DNA of 64,000 nt from Acinetobacter sp. ANC 4178 (GTDB lineage: Bacteria; Pseudomonadota; Gammaproteobacteria; Pseudomonadales; Moraxellaceae): the NCBI RefSeq assembly GCF_004331175.1, contig NZ_SJOD01000009.1, positions 1 to 64,000 of the forward strand, given 5' to 3'. Positions 28,913 to 37,322 of this stretch are shown here, piece after piece. The notes beneath the pieces were generated by a model. That model was not told the origin of the DNA, made no database searches, and saw only the letters and a list, made by a program, of their open reading frames with translations. Made by a program: the position numbers and the translations under genes. How positions within the stretch are numbered: position 1 is the first letter of the stretch; the number at the start of each line of letters is the position of its first letter.

Positions 28913-30769
28913 TTAACCGAAATAGTGTGACGCAATTTGATAAGTCAGGAATGACATCAAATACGCTAAGCCAAACAAATATGCGGTCATAAAGCTCACA
29001 GTTTTCCATGAACCTGTTTCACGACGTACAGTCGCCAAAGTTGCTAAACAATGTGGCGCATAAATAAACCAAACCAGTAAAGACAAACCAGTTGCTAAAG
29101 ACCAACCTAAATCACTGTTGCCACCAATGATTGCCGCCAATCCTTGCGACATTGCATCATCATTCACCGCAGATAAAGCATAGACTGTGCCCAATGCAGC
29201 AACCACAACCTCACGTGCTGCCATCGCGGGAATCAAGGCGATACAAATCTGCCAGTTAAAGCCCAATGGTGCAAAAATCGGTTGCATGACATGGCCCAAC
29301 ATTCCTGCGAAGGAATAATCGATATCCGGCATGGTCGCGCCCACTGGCGGTTGAGGAAACGTACACAGGAACCACAACAAAATTGAAAGCGCGAAAATAA
29401 TCCCACCCACGCGTTTCATAAAGATTTTGGTACGATCCAACAAACCAATTCCGACACTTTTTAAGTCAGGAAAACGGTAACTCGGTAGTTCCATCAGCAA
29501 AGCATGTTGCGATTTATCTTTTTGGAAAAATTTCAATACAAATGAAACGATCAATGCACTGACAATGCCCGCCATATACAAAGCAAACAGCACCAAACCT
29601 TGTAAATTAAAAATTCCCCACACGGTGTGCGCAGGAATAAACGCTGCAATTAACAAGGCGTATACAGGCAAACGTGCTGAACAGGTCATCAGAGGTGCCA
29701 CAAAAATAGTGGTCAAACGATCCCGTGGGTCACTGATACTCCGGGTTGCCATAATTCCGGGTACCGCACAAGCAAAACTAGACAGCAAGGGAATAAATGC
29801 ACGTCCACTCAAACCTGCTTTAAACATCAGTTTATCTAGCAAGAACGCTGCACGAGGTAAATAGCCCGATTCTTCCAAAACCAAAATAAAGAAGAACAGA
29901 ATAATAATCTGGGGTAAAAACACCACCACACCGCCCGCACCGGCAATAATTCCGTCAACTACCAAACTATGTAATAAAGGTTGCGAAATGGATGCGCCAA
30001 TCACTCCACCCAACCAGCCAAATAAACTTTCAATGCCATCCATAAATGGCGCAGCCCAAGCAAAAACGGCTTGGAAAACTACAAACATCATCACAGCCAG
30101 CGTGACTAAGCCAAATACGGGATGTAAAAAAATTCGATCAAGGAAATCAGAGCGTTTATCTTCTTGGTCTGCATACTGAACAACATCATGCAAAATCGTC
30201 GCAATTTTTTGGTGATGCGAACCTTTTAAGCCACTCAGTTCCGTATGGGGCACTGCATATTTGGCTTGATCTAAAGCATTCAACAAGTTTTCAATGCCTG
30301 CATTACGCACCGCAACGGTTTCAGCAACAGGAATGCCTAAACGTTCAGACAGTTTCTGGGTATTGATTTGCATCCCACGACGGCGTGCTTCATCCATCAT
30401 GTTCAGAACCAACAGAATTGGACGTCCCAATTCAATCATTTCCAGAACTAAACCTAAATGCAGTTTTAAGTTGGTGGCATCCACCACACATAAAAATGCA
30501 TCCTGATGCCCTTCTGCTACAATTTTGCCCTGTACCACATCACGGGTAATGGCTTCGTCAGGGCTGGTTGCATCTAAACTATAAGTTCCCGGCAAGTCCA
30601 AGACCCGAACAGCTTTTCCTGAAGGCAGGGAAAACTGCCCCATTTTGCGCTCGACCGTTACCCCAGCATAGTTGGCAACTTTCTGGCGGGTTCCTGTTAA
30701 ATGGTTAAATAAAGAGGTTTTACCGCAGTTAGGGTTCCCGACAAGGGCAATACGCAACGCATCACTCAT
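28913..30769 (-). CDS. feoB: Ferrous iron transporter B
   Basis: Inner-membrane Fe(2+) transporter with an N-terminal G-protein domain (GNPNCGKTSLFNHLTG, DLPGTYSLD, NMMDEA) followed by a helical spacer and a membrane part with two Gate repeats (CAVPGIMATRSI, and the mirror region). At 618 residues it is shorter than E. coli FeoB (about 773), as in the Acinetobacter/Neisseria-type proteins. Its ATG overlaps the feoA stop by 4 bp. Confidence 0.97.
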   Translation of the reverse strand: MSDALRIALVGNPNCGKTSLFNHLTGTRQKVANYAGVTVERKMGQFSLPSGKAVRVLDLPGTYSLDATSPDEAITRDVVQGKIVAEGHQDAFLCVVDATNLKLHLGLVLEMIELGRPILLVLNMMDEARRRGMQINTQKLSERLGIPVAETVAVRNAGIENLLNALDQAKYAVPHTELSGLKGSHHQKIATILHDVVQYADQEDKRSDFLDRIFLHPVFGLVTLAVMMFVVFQAVFAWAAPFMDGIESLFGWLGGVIGASISQPLLHSLVVDGIIAGAGGVVVFLPQIIILFFFILVLEESGYLPRAAFLLDKLMFKAGLSGRAFIPLLSSFACAVPGIMATRSISDPRDRLTTIFVAPLMTCSARLPVYALLIAAFIPAHTVWGIFNLQGLVLFALYMAGIVSALIVSFVLKFFQKDKSQHALLMELPSYRFPDLKSVGIGLLDRTKIFMKRVGGIIFALSILLWFLCTFPQPPVGATMPDIDYSFAGMLGHVMQPIFAPLGFNWQICIALIPAMAAREVVVAALGTVYALSAVNDDAMSQGLAAIIGGNSDLGWSLATGLSLLVWFIYAPHCLATLATVRRETGSWKTVSFMTAYLFGLAYLMSFLTYQIASHYFG

Positions 30770-31029
30770 GCAGGTGCTCCTTCCATCTCAATTTCAATTT
30801 TTTCTGCTTCAGCTTTTCTTAGTGCGAAACGGGTAAATCCGACCTGAATTAAAATCGGATCACCACCAAAAATACCTTTTGTCACCACCTGAACGGACGT
30901 ACCAGGCACAAAACCTAAAGTTTCCAAACGACTGGCTATTAGGTCAGTCTGAGCTGCATCATCATCCATATTTCGTTTTACGTTACGAATAATGGCTGTT
31001 TGCTTGACTTTCAAATCAGATAAAAGCAC
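30766..31029 (-). CDS. feoA: Ferrous iron transport protein A
   Basis: Small SH3-like cytosolic partner of FeoB. The 87-residue form contains the typical LETLGFVPGTSVQVVTKGIFGGDPILIQV. The reading frame is open to an ATG at 31086, but that ATG lies on the -35 of the promoter, upstream of any transcript; the GTG at 31027-31029 gives a normal-length FeoA and lies about 27 bp after the -10. It is translationally coupled to feoB (4-bp overlap) and regulated by Fur. Confidence 0.9.
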   Translation of the reverse strand: MLLSDLKVKQTAIIRNVKRNMDDDAAQTDLIASRLETLGFVPGTSVQVVTKGIFGGDPILIQVGFTRFALRKAEAEKIEIEMEGAPA

Positions 31030-31056
31030 CGCACTAAACCCTAAAATATTTTCTGT

Positions 31057-31086
31057 AGTATACAAGCAAATGAGAATAATTACCAA
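31057..31086 (-). promoter_or_regulatory. feoA promoter with Fur box in the spacer
   Basis: On the minus strand TTGGTA (31081-31086), an 18-bp spacer and TATACT (31057-31062) make a good sigma-70 promoter. The 19 bp at 31066-31084, read on the plus strand, match the E. coli Fur consensus at 14 of 19 positions and fill the spacer, so iron-loaded Fur would block polymerase directly. Confidence 0.8.
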
Positions 31087-31161
31087 ATAAGGTTAGATTC
31101 CTATTCGCATTCACTTTATACCACAAGGTCAACCCAGAAAAATGTTGTAAAATTAGTTAAG

Positions 31162-32118
31162 ATGAACGATCTAAATCGGTTTCCTGAATTCGAAGCAGTC
31201 ATGTTAAATAAAAAACCTAGAATACCTACACCTGTCCAAATTCCAGAAAAACTCAGCTTTCTTCAGGGTTTCCGTGATTATTTAATTGCACAAACTGTCA
31301 GCCCCCACACCCGTAATGCCTATCTTTCTGACCTGATTCAATGCAGCGAATGCCACAGCAAAGCCCTAATCGATTGGCAAAGTGAAGATATTGCGGATGT
31401 ACTTCTCCACTTAACTCAGCAAGGGAAAAGCCCGCGATCGATTGCACGTAGTCTGTCTGCCTTGCGTTCATTTTATAAATTTTTACGAGAACAAAAGCTT
31501 CGCAGTGATAATCCTGTGGCCAGTCATCGTACCCCTAAAATTGGACGTGCCTTACCTAAAGATCTTTCAGAACAAGATGTTGAAGCACTTATTCATGCAC
31601 CAGATACCAGTACTGCATTGGGCTTACGCGACCGTGCCATGTTTGAGGTCTTATATGCCTGTGGTTTGCGTGTATCAGAATTGTTAAATTTACGCTTAGA
31701 ACTGATCAATTTAAAACAAGGTTATCTACGGATTGTCGGTAAAGGCAATAAAGAACGTTTGGTGCCTTTAGGACAAGTGGCTTGTCAATGGATTGAAAAC
31801 TACTTGGCACAAGCCAGACCCAGCCTCTATAAATCTGCAACCGACTATGTTTTTCTGACCCAACAAGGCGGCATTATGAGTCGGCAAAACTTCTGGTATG
31901 CGATTAAACGCTACGCGCTACAGGCAGGTATTCAAGCCGAACTTTCACCACATACCATGCGTCACGCTTTTGCGACCCATTTACTCAACCATGGTGCGGA
32001 TTTACGTGTGGTGCAAGTATTGTTAGGACATAGTGATTTATCGACCACACAAATTTATACCCATGTGGCCCAAGTCCGTATGCAACAACTGCATGCCGAA
32101 TTCCATCCAAGAGCCTAA
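31162..32118 (+). CDS. xerC: Tyrosine recombinase XerC
   Basis: Resolves chromosome dimers at dif together with XerD. The 318 residues have the SAM-like core-binding domain (about 35-120) and the catalytic domain with Arg in YACGLRVSELLNL, Lys in GKGNKERLVPLG, the HxxR box in SPHTMRHAFATHLL, and LLGHSDLSTTQIYTHV with the nucleophilic Tyr. The first 30 residues are an extension; ATG at 31201 is an alternative start. XerC is preferred over XerD from overall look, so the C/D call is less sure than the family. Confidence 0.9.
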   Translation: MNDLNRFPEFEAVMLNKKPRIPTPVQIPEKLSFLQGFRDYLIAQTVSPHTRNAYLSDLIQCSECHSKALIDWQSEDIADVLLHLTQQGKSPRSIARSLSALRSFYKFLREQKLRSDNPVASHRTPKIGRALPKDLSEQDVEALIHAPDTSTALGLRDRAMFEVLYACGLRVSELLNLRLELINLKQGYLRIVGKGNKERLVPLGQVACQWIENYLAQARPSLYKSATDYVFLTQQGGIMSRQNFWYAIKRYALQAGIQAELSPHTMRHAFATHLLNHGADLRVVQVLLGHSDLSTTQIYTHVAQVRMQQLHAEFHPRA

Positions 32119-32231
32119 AAAAGCCAAAAGCTAGATCTGCTTCACAGAGTCCACACCAAGAAACACCACGCTACAAAGATTTTTTTGCTATGCTAGCTTC
32201 CTGTTTTTATACCTAAAAGAAAGGGTTTTAT

Positions 32232-33047
32232 ATGTCATTTACCCGCACAAAATTATTTATTGCATGTACCTTGGCAGGCAGTTTAGCCCTCACGGCATGT
32301 TCCAATTCAAATAATGATGACAAAAAGCAAAATACGCTCACAGCAAGTGCACCTGCTACAGGAGAAGCATCTAACCTCTCTGAACGCAATGCACAGCAAC
32401 GCCTGATGAAAACTTTAGAGCAACATTTTAAAACTGCGGGTATTAATGCCAAAATTGTCGATATCAAACCGACTGAAGTCCCTAATCTGTATTGGATTAA
32501 CTTGGAAGGCATGAGTTCGGTCTATGCCACCAGCGATGGTAAATTCTTAATTCAGGGCGATGTCATTCGCTTAGGTGACAAGAAGCTACATAATGTCAGT
32601 GAGAACTTACAAGCCGCTGCCAATAAAAAGCATTTAGCCAGCTTAAAAACAGAAGACCTGTTGGTGTATCCAGCACAAGGCAAAACTAAACATGTGGTTT
32701 ATGTGTTTACCGATGCAAGCTGCCCGTATTGCCACAAATTACATGAGCATATTCCTGAAATTACCGCCAAGGGCATCGAAGTTCGTTACATTGCTTGGCC
32801 ACGTGGCGAACAGTTTATGCCTGCCATGGAAAGCGTATGGTGTAGTGCAGATCGCCAAGCCGCGTTTGATCAAGCCGTCGCAGGTGCTCAATTACCACCT
32901 GCCACCTGTAAAAACCCTGTCCGTGATCAATATCAATTGGGGCTAAACATGGGTGTGAATGGTACACCTGCGATCTATAATACCGAAGGCGTTTATTTAG
33001 GCGGATACCTCAGCCCTGAAGAATTAGAGCAGCGTTTAAATAACTAA
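32232..33047 (+). CDS. dsbC: DsbC-type disulphide isomerase with a lipoprotein signal
   Basis: Periplasmic disulphide isomerase: an N-terminal dimerisation domain (about 60-120), then a thioredoxin fold with active site CPYC in TDASCPYCHKLHEHIP and the cis-Pro loop NGTPAIY. A second Cys pair (VWCSAD ... PATCKNP) matches the structural disulphide of DsbC. Unlike E. coli DsbC, the signal peptide ends in a lipobox, LALTAC followed by SNSNNDDK, so it is probably membrane-anchored through a lipid and a flexible tether. Confidence 0.9.
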   Translation: MSFTRTKLFIACTLAGSLALTACSNSNNDDKKQNTLTASAPATGEASNLSERNAQQRLMKTLEQHFKTAGINAKIVDIKPTEVPNLYWINLEGMSSVYATSDGKFLIQGDVIRLGDKKLHNVSENLQAAANKKHLASLKTEDLLVYPAQGKTKHVVYVFTDASCPYCHKLHEHIPEITAKGIEVRYIAWPRGEQFMPAMESVWCSADRQAAFDQAVAGAQLPPATCKNPVRDQYQLGLNMGVNGTPAIYNTEGVYLGGYLSPEELEQRLNN

Positions 33048-33077
33048 TTTTTATTTGTTATTTTACTATTAGTTATA

Positions 33078-33101
33078 GGTGGAGATTATCTTCGCTCCAC
33101 C
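33078..33101 (+). repeat. 7-bp hairpin after dsbC
   Basis: GGTGGAG and CTCCACC flank a 10-nt loop. A T run follows only 14 bp later, so it is a weak terminator candidate. Confidence 0.35.
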
Positions 33102-33172
33102 CTAGAGTCTGAGCGTTTTTTTAGCTATGATCTAAGGCTCGCGTAAAATTGAAGAAATAAATGGAGTGTGAC

Positions 33173-34477
33173 GTGAAACCAGTTCGTCTGGCAATCCTCG
33201 GTCTTGGTACTGTGGGTGGTGGTGCCCTTAAACTACTAGAAGAAAACGCTGCGGAGATTAAACGTCGCACCGGTCGAGGAATTGAAATTACCCACGTAGG
33301 TACTCGTCGTCCGCGTCCTGACCTTGATCTTCCAGCCTCTGTAAAACAAAGTGCAGACCTGATGGACATCGTACGTCAACCCGATGTCGATGTTGTCGTA
33401 GAGGTGATGGGTGGTATTCATCCTGCCTATGAAGTCATCATGGAAGCCATCAAGCATGGCAAACAAGTGGTTACTGCGAACAAAGCTTTATTGGCTGAAC
33501 ATGGCAATGAATTATTTAAAGCGGCAGAAGACAATGCCGTACAAATCGCCTATGAAGCTGCGGTTGCAGGAGGCATTCCCATCATTAAAGTGATGCGCGA
33601 AGGCCTAGCTGCCAATAAAATTGATTGGTTAGCAGGTATCATTAATGGCACAGGCAATTTCATCTTAACTGAAATGCGCGATAAAGGTCGTGCCTTCGAA
33701 GACGTGCTACAAGAAGCACAAGAATTAGGCTATGCCGAAGCTGACCCAACCTTTGACGTTGAAGGGATTGATGCTGCACATAAACTGACAATTTTAGCCT
33801 CTTGTGCATTTGGTATTCCATTACAGTTTGACAAAGTCTATACCGAAGGCATCAGCAAAATTACAGCACAAGATGTGAAGTATGCTGAAGAACTTGGTTT
33901 CCGAATCAAGCATTTGGGTATTGCACGTCGTGCAGAAAAAGGCATTGAACTACGTGTTCATCCAACGCTTATTCCCGCTGAAGAACTCCTTGCCAATGTC
34001 AATGGGGTAAAAAATGCCGTCTTGGTACAAGCACATGCTGTCGGCCCAACCTTGTATTACGGTGCAGGTGCAGGTGCAGGCCCAACAGCATCTGCGGTTG
34101 TTGCCGATGTAATTGATATCGTTCGCGATATTTCTTATACCGAAGATGGTGCAGGAACGATTCCTCAATTGGCTTTTGAAGCTTTAGCAGACTTACCAAT
34201 TCTGCCACGTGAAGAAATGACCACAGGTTACTACATCCGTATTAATGCAGAAGATCAAACTGGTGTGCTCGCTGACGTCACCACGATTTTAAGCCGTGCA
34301 GGTATCAGTATTGATGCCATCATGCAGCAATCACGCCTAAAAGACCTGATTCCGATCGTGATTTTGACTGATCCAGTCAAAGAATCGAAAATGGATGAGG
34401 CTCTTGCTCAAATTCAAGCCTTACCCGTCATTCATGGCGAAATCGTGCGAATTCGTTTAGAATCGCTTGATAATTAA
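33173..34477 (+). CDS. hom: Homoserine dehydrogenase
   Basis: Reduces aspartate semialdehyde to homoserine, the branch point to threonine and methionine. The 434 residues have the NAD(P)-binding loop LAILGLGTVGGGALKLL, the catalytic domain with GIINGTGNFILTEM and ADPTFDVEGIDAAHKL, and a C-terminal ACT domain (about 350-430, RINAEDQTGVLADVTTILS) for threonine feedback. GTG at 33173 is preferred because GGAG lies six bases ahead of it; the in-frame ATG at 33161 overlaps that site. It is followed by thrC. Confidence 0.96.
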   Translation: MKPVRLAILGLGTVGGGALKLLEENAAEIKRRTGRGIEITHVGTRRPRPDLDLPASVKQSADLMDIVRQPDVDVVVEVMGGIHPAYEVIMEAIKHGKQVVTANKALLAEHGNELFKAAEDNAVQIAYEAAVAGGIPIIKVMREGLAANKIDWLAGIINGTGNFILTEMRDKGRAFEDVLQEAQELGYAEADPTFDVEGIDAAHKLTILASCAFGIPLQFDKVYTEGISKITAQDVKYAEELGFRIKHLGIARRAEKGIELRVHPTLIPAEELLANVNGVKNAVLVQAHAVGPTLYYGAGAGAGPTASAVVADVIDIVRDISYTEDGAGTIPQLAFEALADLPILPREEMTTGYYIRINAEDQTGVLADVTTILSRAGISIDAIMQQSRLKDLIPIVILTDPVKESKMDEALAQIQALPVIHGEIVRIRLESLDN

Positions 34478-34542
34478 TCGGGTTGAGGGAAAGACCCTTG
34501 TTTTCTCCCTCACCAAGCTCTACCCATAATTGGAACATCATC

Positions 34543-35682
34543 ATGTCGAATGCCAATCGTTATACTGGTTTAGTTGACCGTTATCGTGACCGTTTACCAG
34601 TGTCTGCTACTACTCGTGGAATCTCTTTGGGCGAAGGGAATACTCCGCTCATTAAGTTGGAGAATATTCCACGTATTATTGGTAAAGATGTTGAAATTTA
34701 TGTGAAGTACGAAGGCTTGAACCCGACAGGCTCATTCAAAGACCGCGGCATGACTATGGCTGTGACCAAAGCGGTTGAAGACGGTTCAAAAGCAATTATC
34801 TGTGCATCTACAGGCAATACTTCTGCTGCGGCTGCGGCATATGCAGCGCGTGCTGGCATCAAAGCCTTTGTACTCATTCCTGAAGGCAAAATTGCCATGG
34901 GTAAAATGGCGCAAGCCATGATGTATGGTGCAATCACCATGCAAATTCGCGGGAACTTTGACGATGGTATGCGCCTCGTGAAAGAAGTTGCCGATCAAGC
35001 ACCTGTGACCATTGTTAACTCGATTAACCCGTACCGTTTACAAGGTCAAAAAACCATTGCTTACGAAATCGTTGAAGCTTTGGGTCGTGCACCAGATTAT
35101 CACTGCTTACCTGTAGGTAACGCAGGGAATATCACAGCACACTGGATGGGTTATACTGAAGCGGTAGCAAACCAGCCAGCGGATCAGTTTGAATACGTGA
35201 CTTATGATGCTGCAACAGACCAATTCACGGGTCCTAAACCTGAAGGCTTACCAACCATGGTCGGTTATCAAGCTGCAGGTGCTGCGCCATTCTTGCGTGG
35301 TGCACCAGTAGAACATCCTGAGACGGTTGCAACTGCCATTCGTATTGGCAACCCACAAAGCTGGAACCATGCCAAAGCCGTAGTACGTGACTCTCAAGGT
35401 TGGTTCGATGAACTACAAGATGCTGAAATCTTAGAAGCACAACGTTTGCTTTCTATGTATGAAGGTGTCTTTGTAGAGCCTGCTTCTGCTGCCTCTATCG
35501 GCGGTGCAATCCGTGACATTAAAGCAGGTAAAATCGCTGAAGGTTCTGTGATTGTATGTACTGTGACAGGTAATGGTCTAAAAGATCCAGACACCGCTAT
35601 CAAACAATGTGCTGATGCGGTGATGTTGTCTATTGATGCAACCATGTCGCAAGTGAAAGACTCTATTCTTTCAAATATGTAA
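34543..35682 (+). CDS. thrC: Threonine synthase
   Basis: PLP enzyme converting phosphohomoserine to threonine. The 379 residues begin near the family start YTGLVDRYRDRLPVS; the PLP lysine is in NPTGSFKDRGM and the phosphate-binding loop is PVGNAGNIT. It belongs to the compact class I form (about 350-380 residues). It lies 65 bp behind hom; a homoserine kinase gene (thrB) is not adjacent. Confidence 0.96.
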   Translation: MSNANRYTGLVDRYRDRLPVSATTRGISLGEGNTPLIKLENIPRIIGKDVEIYVKYEGLNPTGSFKDRGMTMAVTKAVEDGSKAIICASTGNTSAAAAAYAARAGIKAFVLIPEGKIAMGKMAQAMMYGAITMQIRGNFDDGMRLVKEVADQAPVTIVNSINPYRLQGQKTIAYEIVEALGRAPDYHCLPVGNAGNITAHWMGYTEAVANQPADQFEYVTYDAATDQFTGPKPEGLPTMVGYQAAGAAPFLRGAPVEHPETVATAIRIGNPQSWNHAKAVVRDSQGWFDELQDAEILEAQRLLSMYEGVFVEPASAASIGGAIRDIKAGKIAEGSVIVCTVTGNGLKDPDTAIKQCADAVMLSIDATMSQVKDSILSNM

Positions 35683-35697
35683 GTCCTGATTTGCTCT

Positions 35698-35730
35698 AAA
35701 AAAAACCAGTTGCTTGCAACTGGTTTTTTT
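35698..35730. terminator. Terminator between thrC and the convergent hypothetical gene
   Basis: ACCAGTTG/CAACTGGT stem with CTTG loop, flanked by A and T runs, so it can serve both convergent transcripts. Confidence 0.9.
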
Positions 35731-35741
35731 AACCTCAAAGA

Positions 35742-36524
35742 TTATTCCTCATCATATTCATAATCTTCATCATAACTATGCATTTTTGCGAGCTCTTGCT
35801 CCAAACGCTGAATTTCTGCTAACTCAATTTGCTTAATCTCAAATAAAGGTTGTTTGAGCAAAGCATTCACCGCGTATAAAGCCTCATTTTGCCAAAGACC
35901 GATGTTCAAAATTTGTTTATCTTCATCATAGCTCAAAGCATACTCCACCTGAATAAGCGCTTTTAATAAAATCGGCTGATCTGATAAAGACTCTAATGAA
36001 CCTGCTAATTCAATATCCGAATAATCGTAATCTGCAAAGATCGATTCAATTTTGTCCTTGAGTAATTCTGGGCTTTCAGCATAAATCAGCCCTGCAAAAA
36101 ACTCGTCATGCTCTTCAAGCCATTGCTGTTTCTTGGTCGACCACAAACCATAAAATTTAACTTCATGCTCAAAGCTAACCAATTGAAATTTTTGCATTTC
36201 AGCCATTTGAACAAAGCTAAAAGTATCCGCATCACTTAAGCTACTCGGTAGCACATCCCGAGAAACCTCCCCATCTTGGTAAATGTGCTCACCACAACGC
36301 GAAAAAATAAATTCATCCAATTGTTTCAACGTGGCTTCATCTGCATCAAATAAAGATTCTACCTCGTATAGTGCAAAATCTCGTGCACCTTCAGCTTCAA
36401 GCTTTTGATAGACCGCTTCGGCTTCAGCCTGATCTTGAAAAACATTGCTAATACGATTGCCTGTGACATAAAAAACTTCATCGTTATAGCCAAAGTATTT
36501 TGCACGAATAACATAGGTGGTCAT
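35742..36524 (-). CDS. Uncharacterised acidic protein
   Basis: I do not recognise this family. The 260 residues are strongly acidic, with an Asp/Glu/Tyr-rich C-terminal tail (HSYDEDYEYDEE). Near the N-terminus TTYVIRAKYFGYNDEVFYVTG suggests a beta-sheet module. No signal peptide or membrane helix is seen, so it is probably cytosolic. AGGAG six bases ahead supports the third codon (ATG at 36524) as start. It begins 27 bp after the DUF6915-like gene, so the two form an operon. A DNA-mimic or inhibitor role could be imagined from the charge, but nothing in the sequence shows it. Confidence 0.75.
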   Translation of the reverse strand: MTTYVIRAKYFGYNDEVFYVTGNRISNVFQDQAEAEAVYQKLEAEGARDFALYEVESLFDADEATLKQLDEFIFSRCGEHIYQDGEVSRDVLPSSLSDADTFSFVQMAEMQKFQLVSFEHEVKFYGLWSTKKQQWLEEHDEFFAGLIYAESPELLKDKIESIFADYDYSDIELAGSLESLSDQPILLKALIQVEYALSYDEDKQILNIGLWQNEALYAVNALLKQPLFEIKQIELAEIQRLEQELAKMHSYDEDYEYDEE

Positions 36525-36551
36525 ATTCATCTCCTGTTTTTATAGCTCTGC

Positions 36552-37172
36552 TTATACAGCGCTTTGTTGTTTTCTTTGATGTAATGCTTGCGCACTTTGC
36601 GGAATTGCCATGCCATTATCCATCCACAGTTCAAATCGCATCGCGTGGAAGATGTCATCTGGACTATAGACAATATTCTGTAAATTCGGTAATACACCTA
36701 TTCGCGGTAAAATTTCATAAATAAACCAACTATTATGCGTAAAAAGTAAAGAATGTAACTTCCCTGTTTGTGCCAAAGGTGAAAGCATTAATTGGGAGGC
36801 AATTGGGTTTTGGGCGTAGACTTGATGTAATTGTTCTAAATGTCGTTCTAAATTTTGAGGTAATCGACTGACATCGATTGCATGAACAAAATCACTTAAC
36901 GTAGGAATAAATCGCTGCTGATAATCTACCAACAAATGGTCTCGTTCACATAGGTCTTTTATATCAATCGATTTGCCGGCGCTGTTTTGAAGACTATGTC
37001 CAAATATTGGGACCACGACTGAATTTATTCCCCAAAGGGTATGTAAAATTCGATGCCGAGCATCACTACATAAACTTTTGGTACTATCAATAAATGCATG
37101 TAATTCATAATAATCTTCTGGCTCCCCACCCCAACGTTTCGCTGAAATTCGAGCATGCTGCATCGCATTCAT
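36552..37172 (-). CDS. DUF6915-like protein with extra C-terminal domain
   Basis: The first half (about 1-105) resembles the DUF6915 family from memory: QHARISAKRWGGEPEDYYEL, a FIDSTKSL segment and a DARHRILHTLWG motif; these His/Arg/Asp residues may form a metal or active site, but the family is uncharacterised. The second half (about 106-206, DDIFHAMRFELWMDNGMAIP near the end) is unfamiliar, and the protein is about twice the usual family length. ATG at 37172 or 37163 is the probable start; an upstream extension would run into the pbpG terminator. It is first in a two-gene unit. Confidence 0.65.
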   Translation of the reverse strand: MNAMQHARISAKRWGGEPEDYYELHAFIDSTKSLCSDARHRILHTLWGINSVVVPIFGHSLQNSAGKSIDIKDLCERDHLLVDYQQRFIPTLSDFVHAIDVSRLPQNLERHLEQLHQVYAQNPIASQLMLSPLAQTGKLHSLLFTHNSWFIYEILPRIGVLPNLQNIVYSPDDIFHAMRFELWMDNGMAIPQSAQALHQRKQQSAV

Positions 37173-37280
37173 TGTCAGACCCAGTCGTTCTCTTGTTATG
37201 TTGCTATCATACGCATTCTGCACACAAAAAATAGTCAAAAAATCCGCTTTGAGACAAACTGTGTCGCAGCCGATAGACAT

Positions 37281-37311
37281 AAAAAAACTCTTCCTTAAGA
37301 AGAGTTTTTTT
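37281..37311 (-). terminator. Terminator of pbpG
   Basis: AAAAAAACTCTTC and GAAGAGTTTTTTT form a 13-bp stem with a CTTAA loop, starting 12 bp past the pbpG stop; T-rich on both strands. Confidence 0.9.
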
Positions 37312-37322
37312 AAAAGAAAAAT

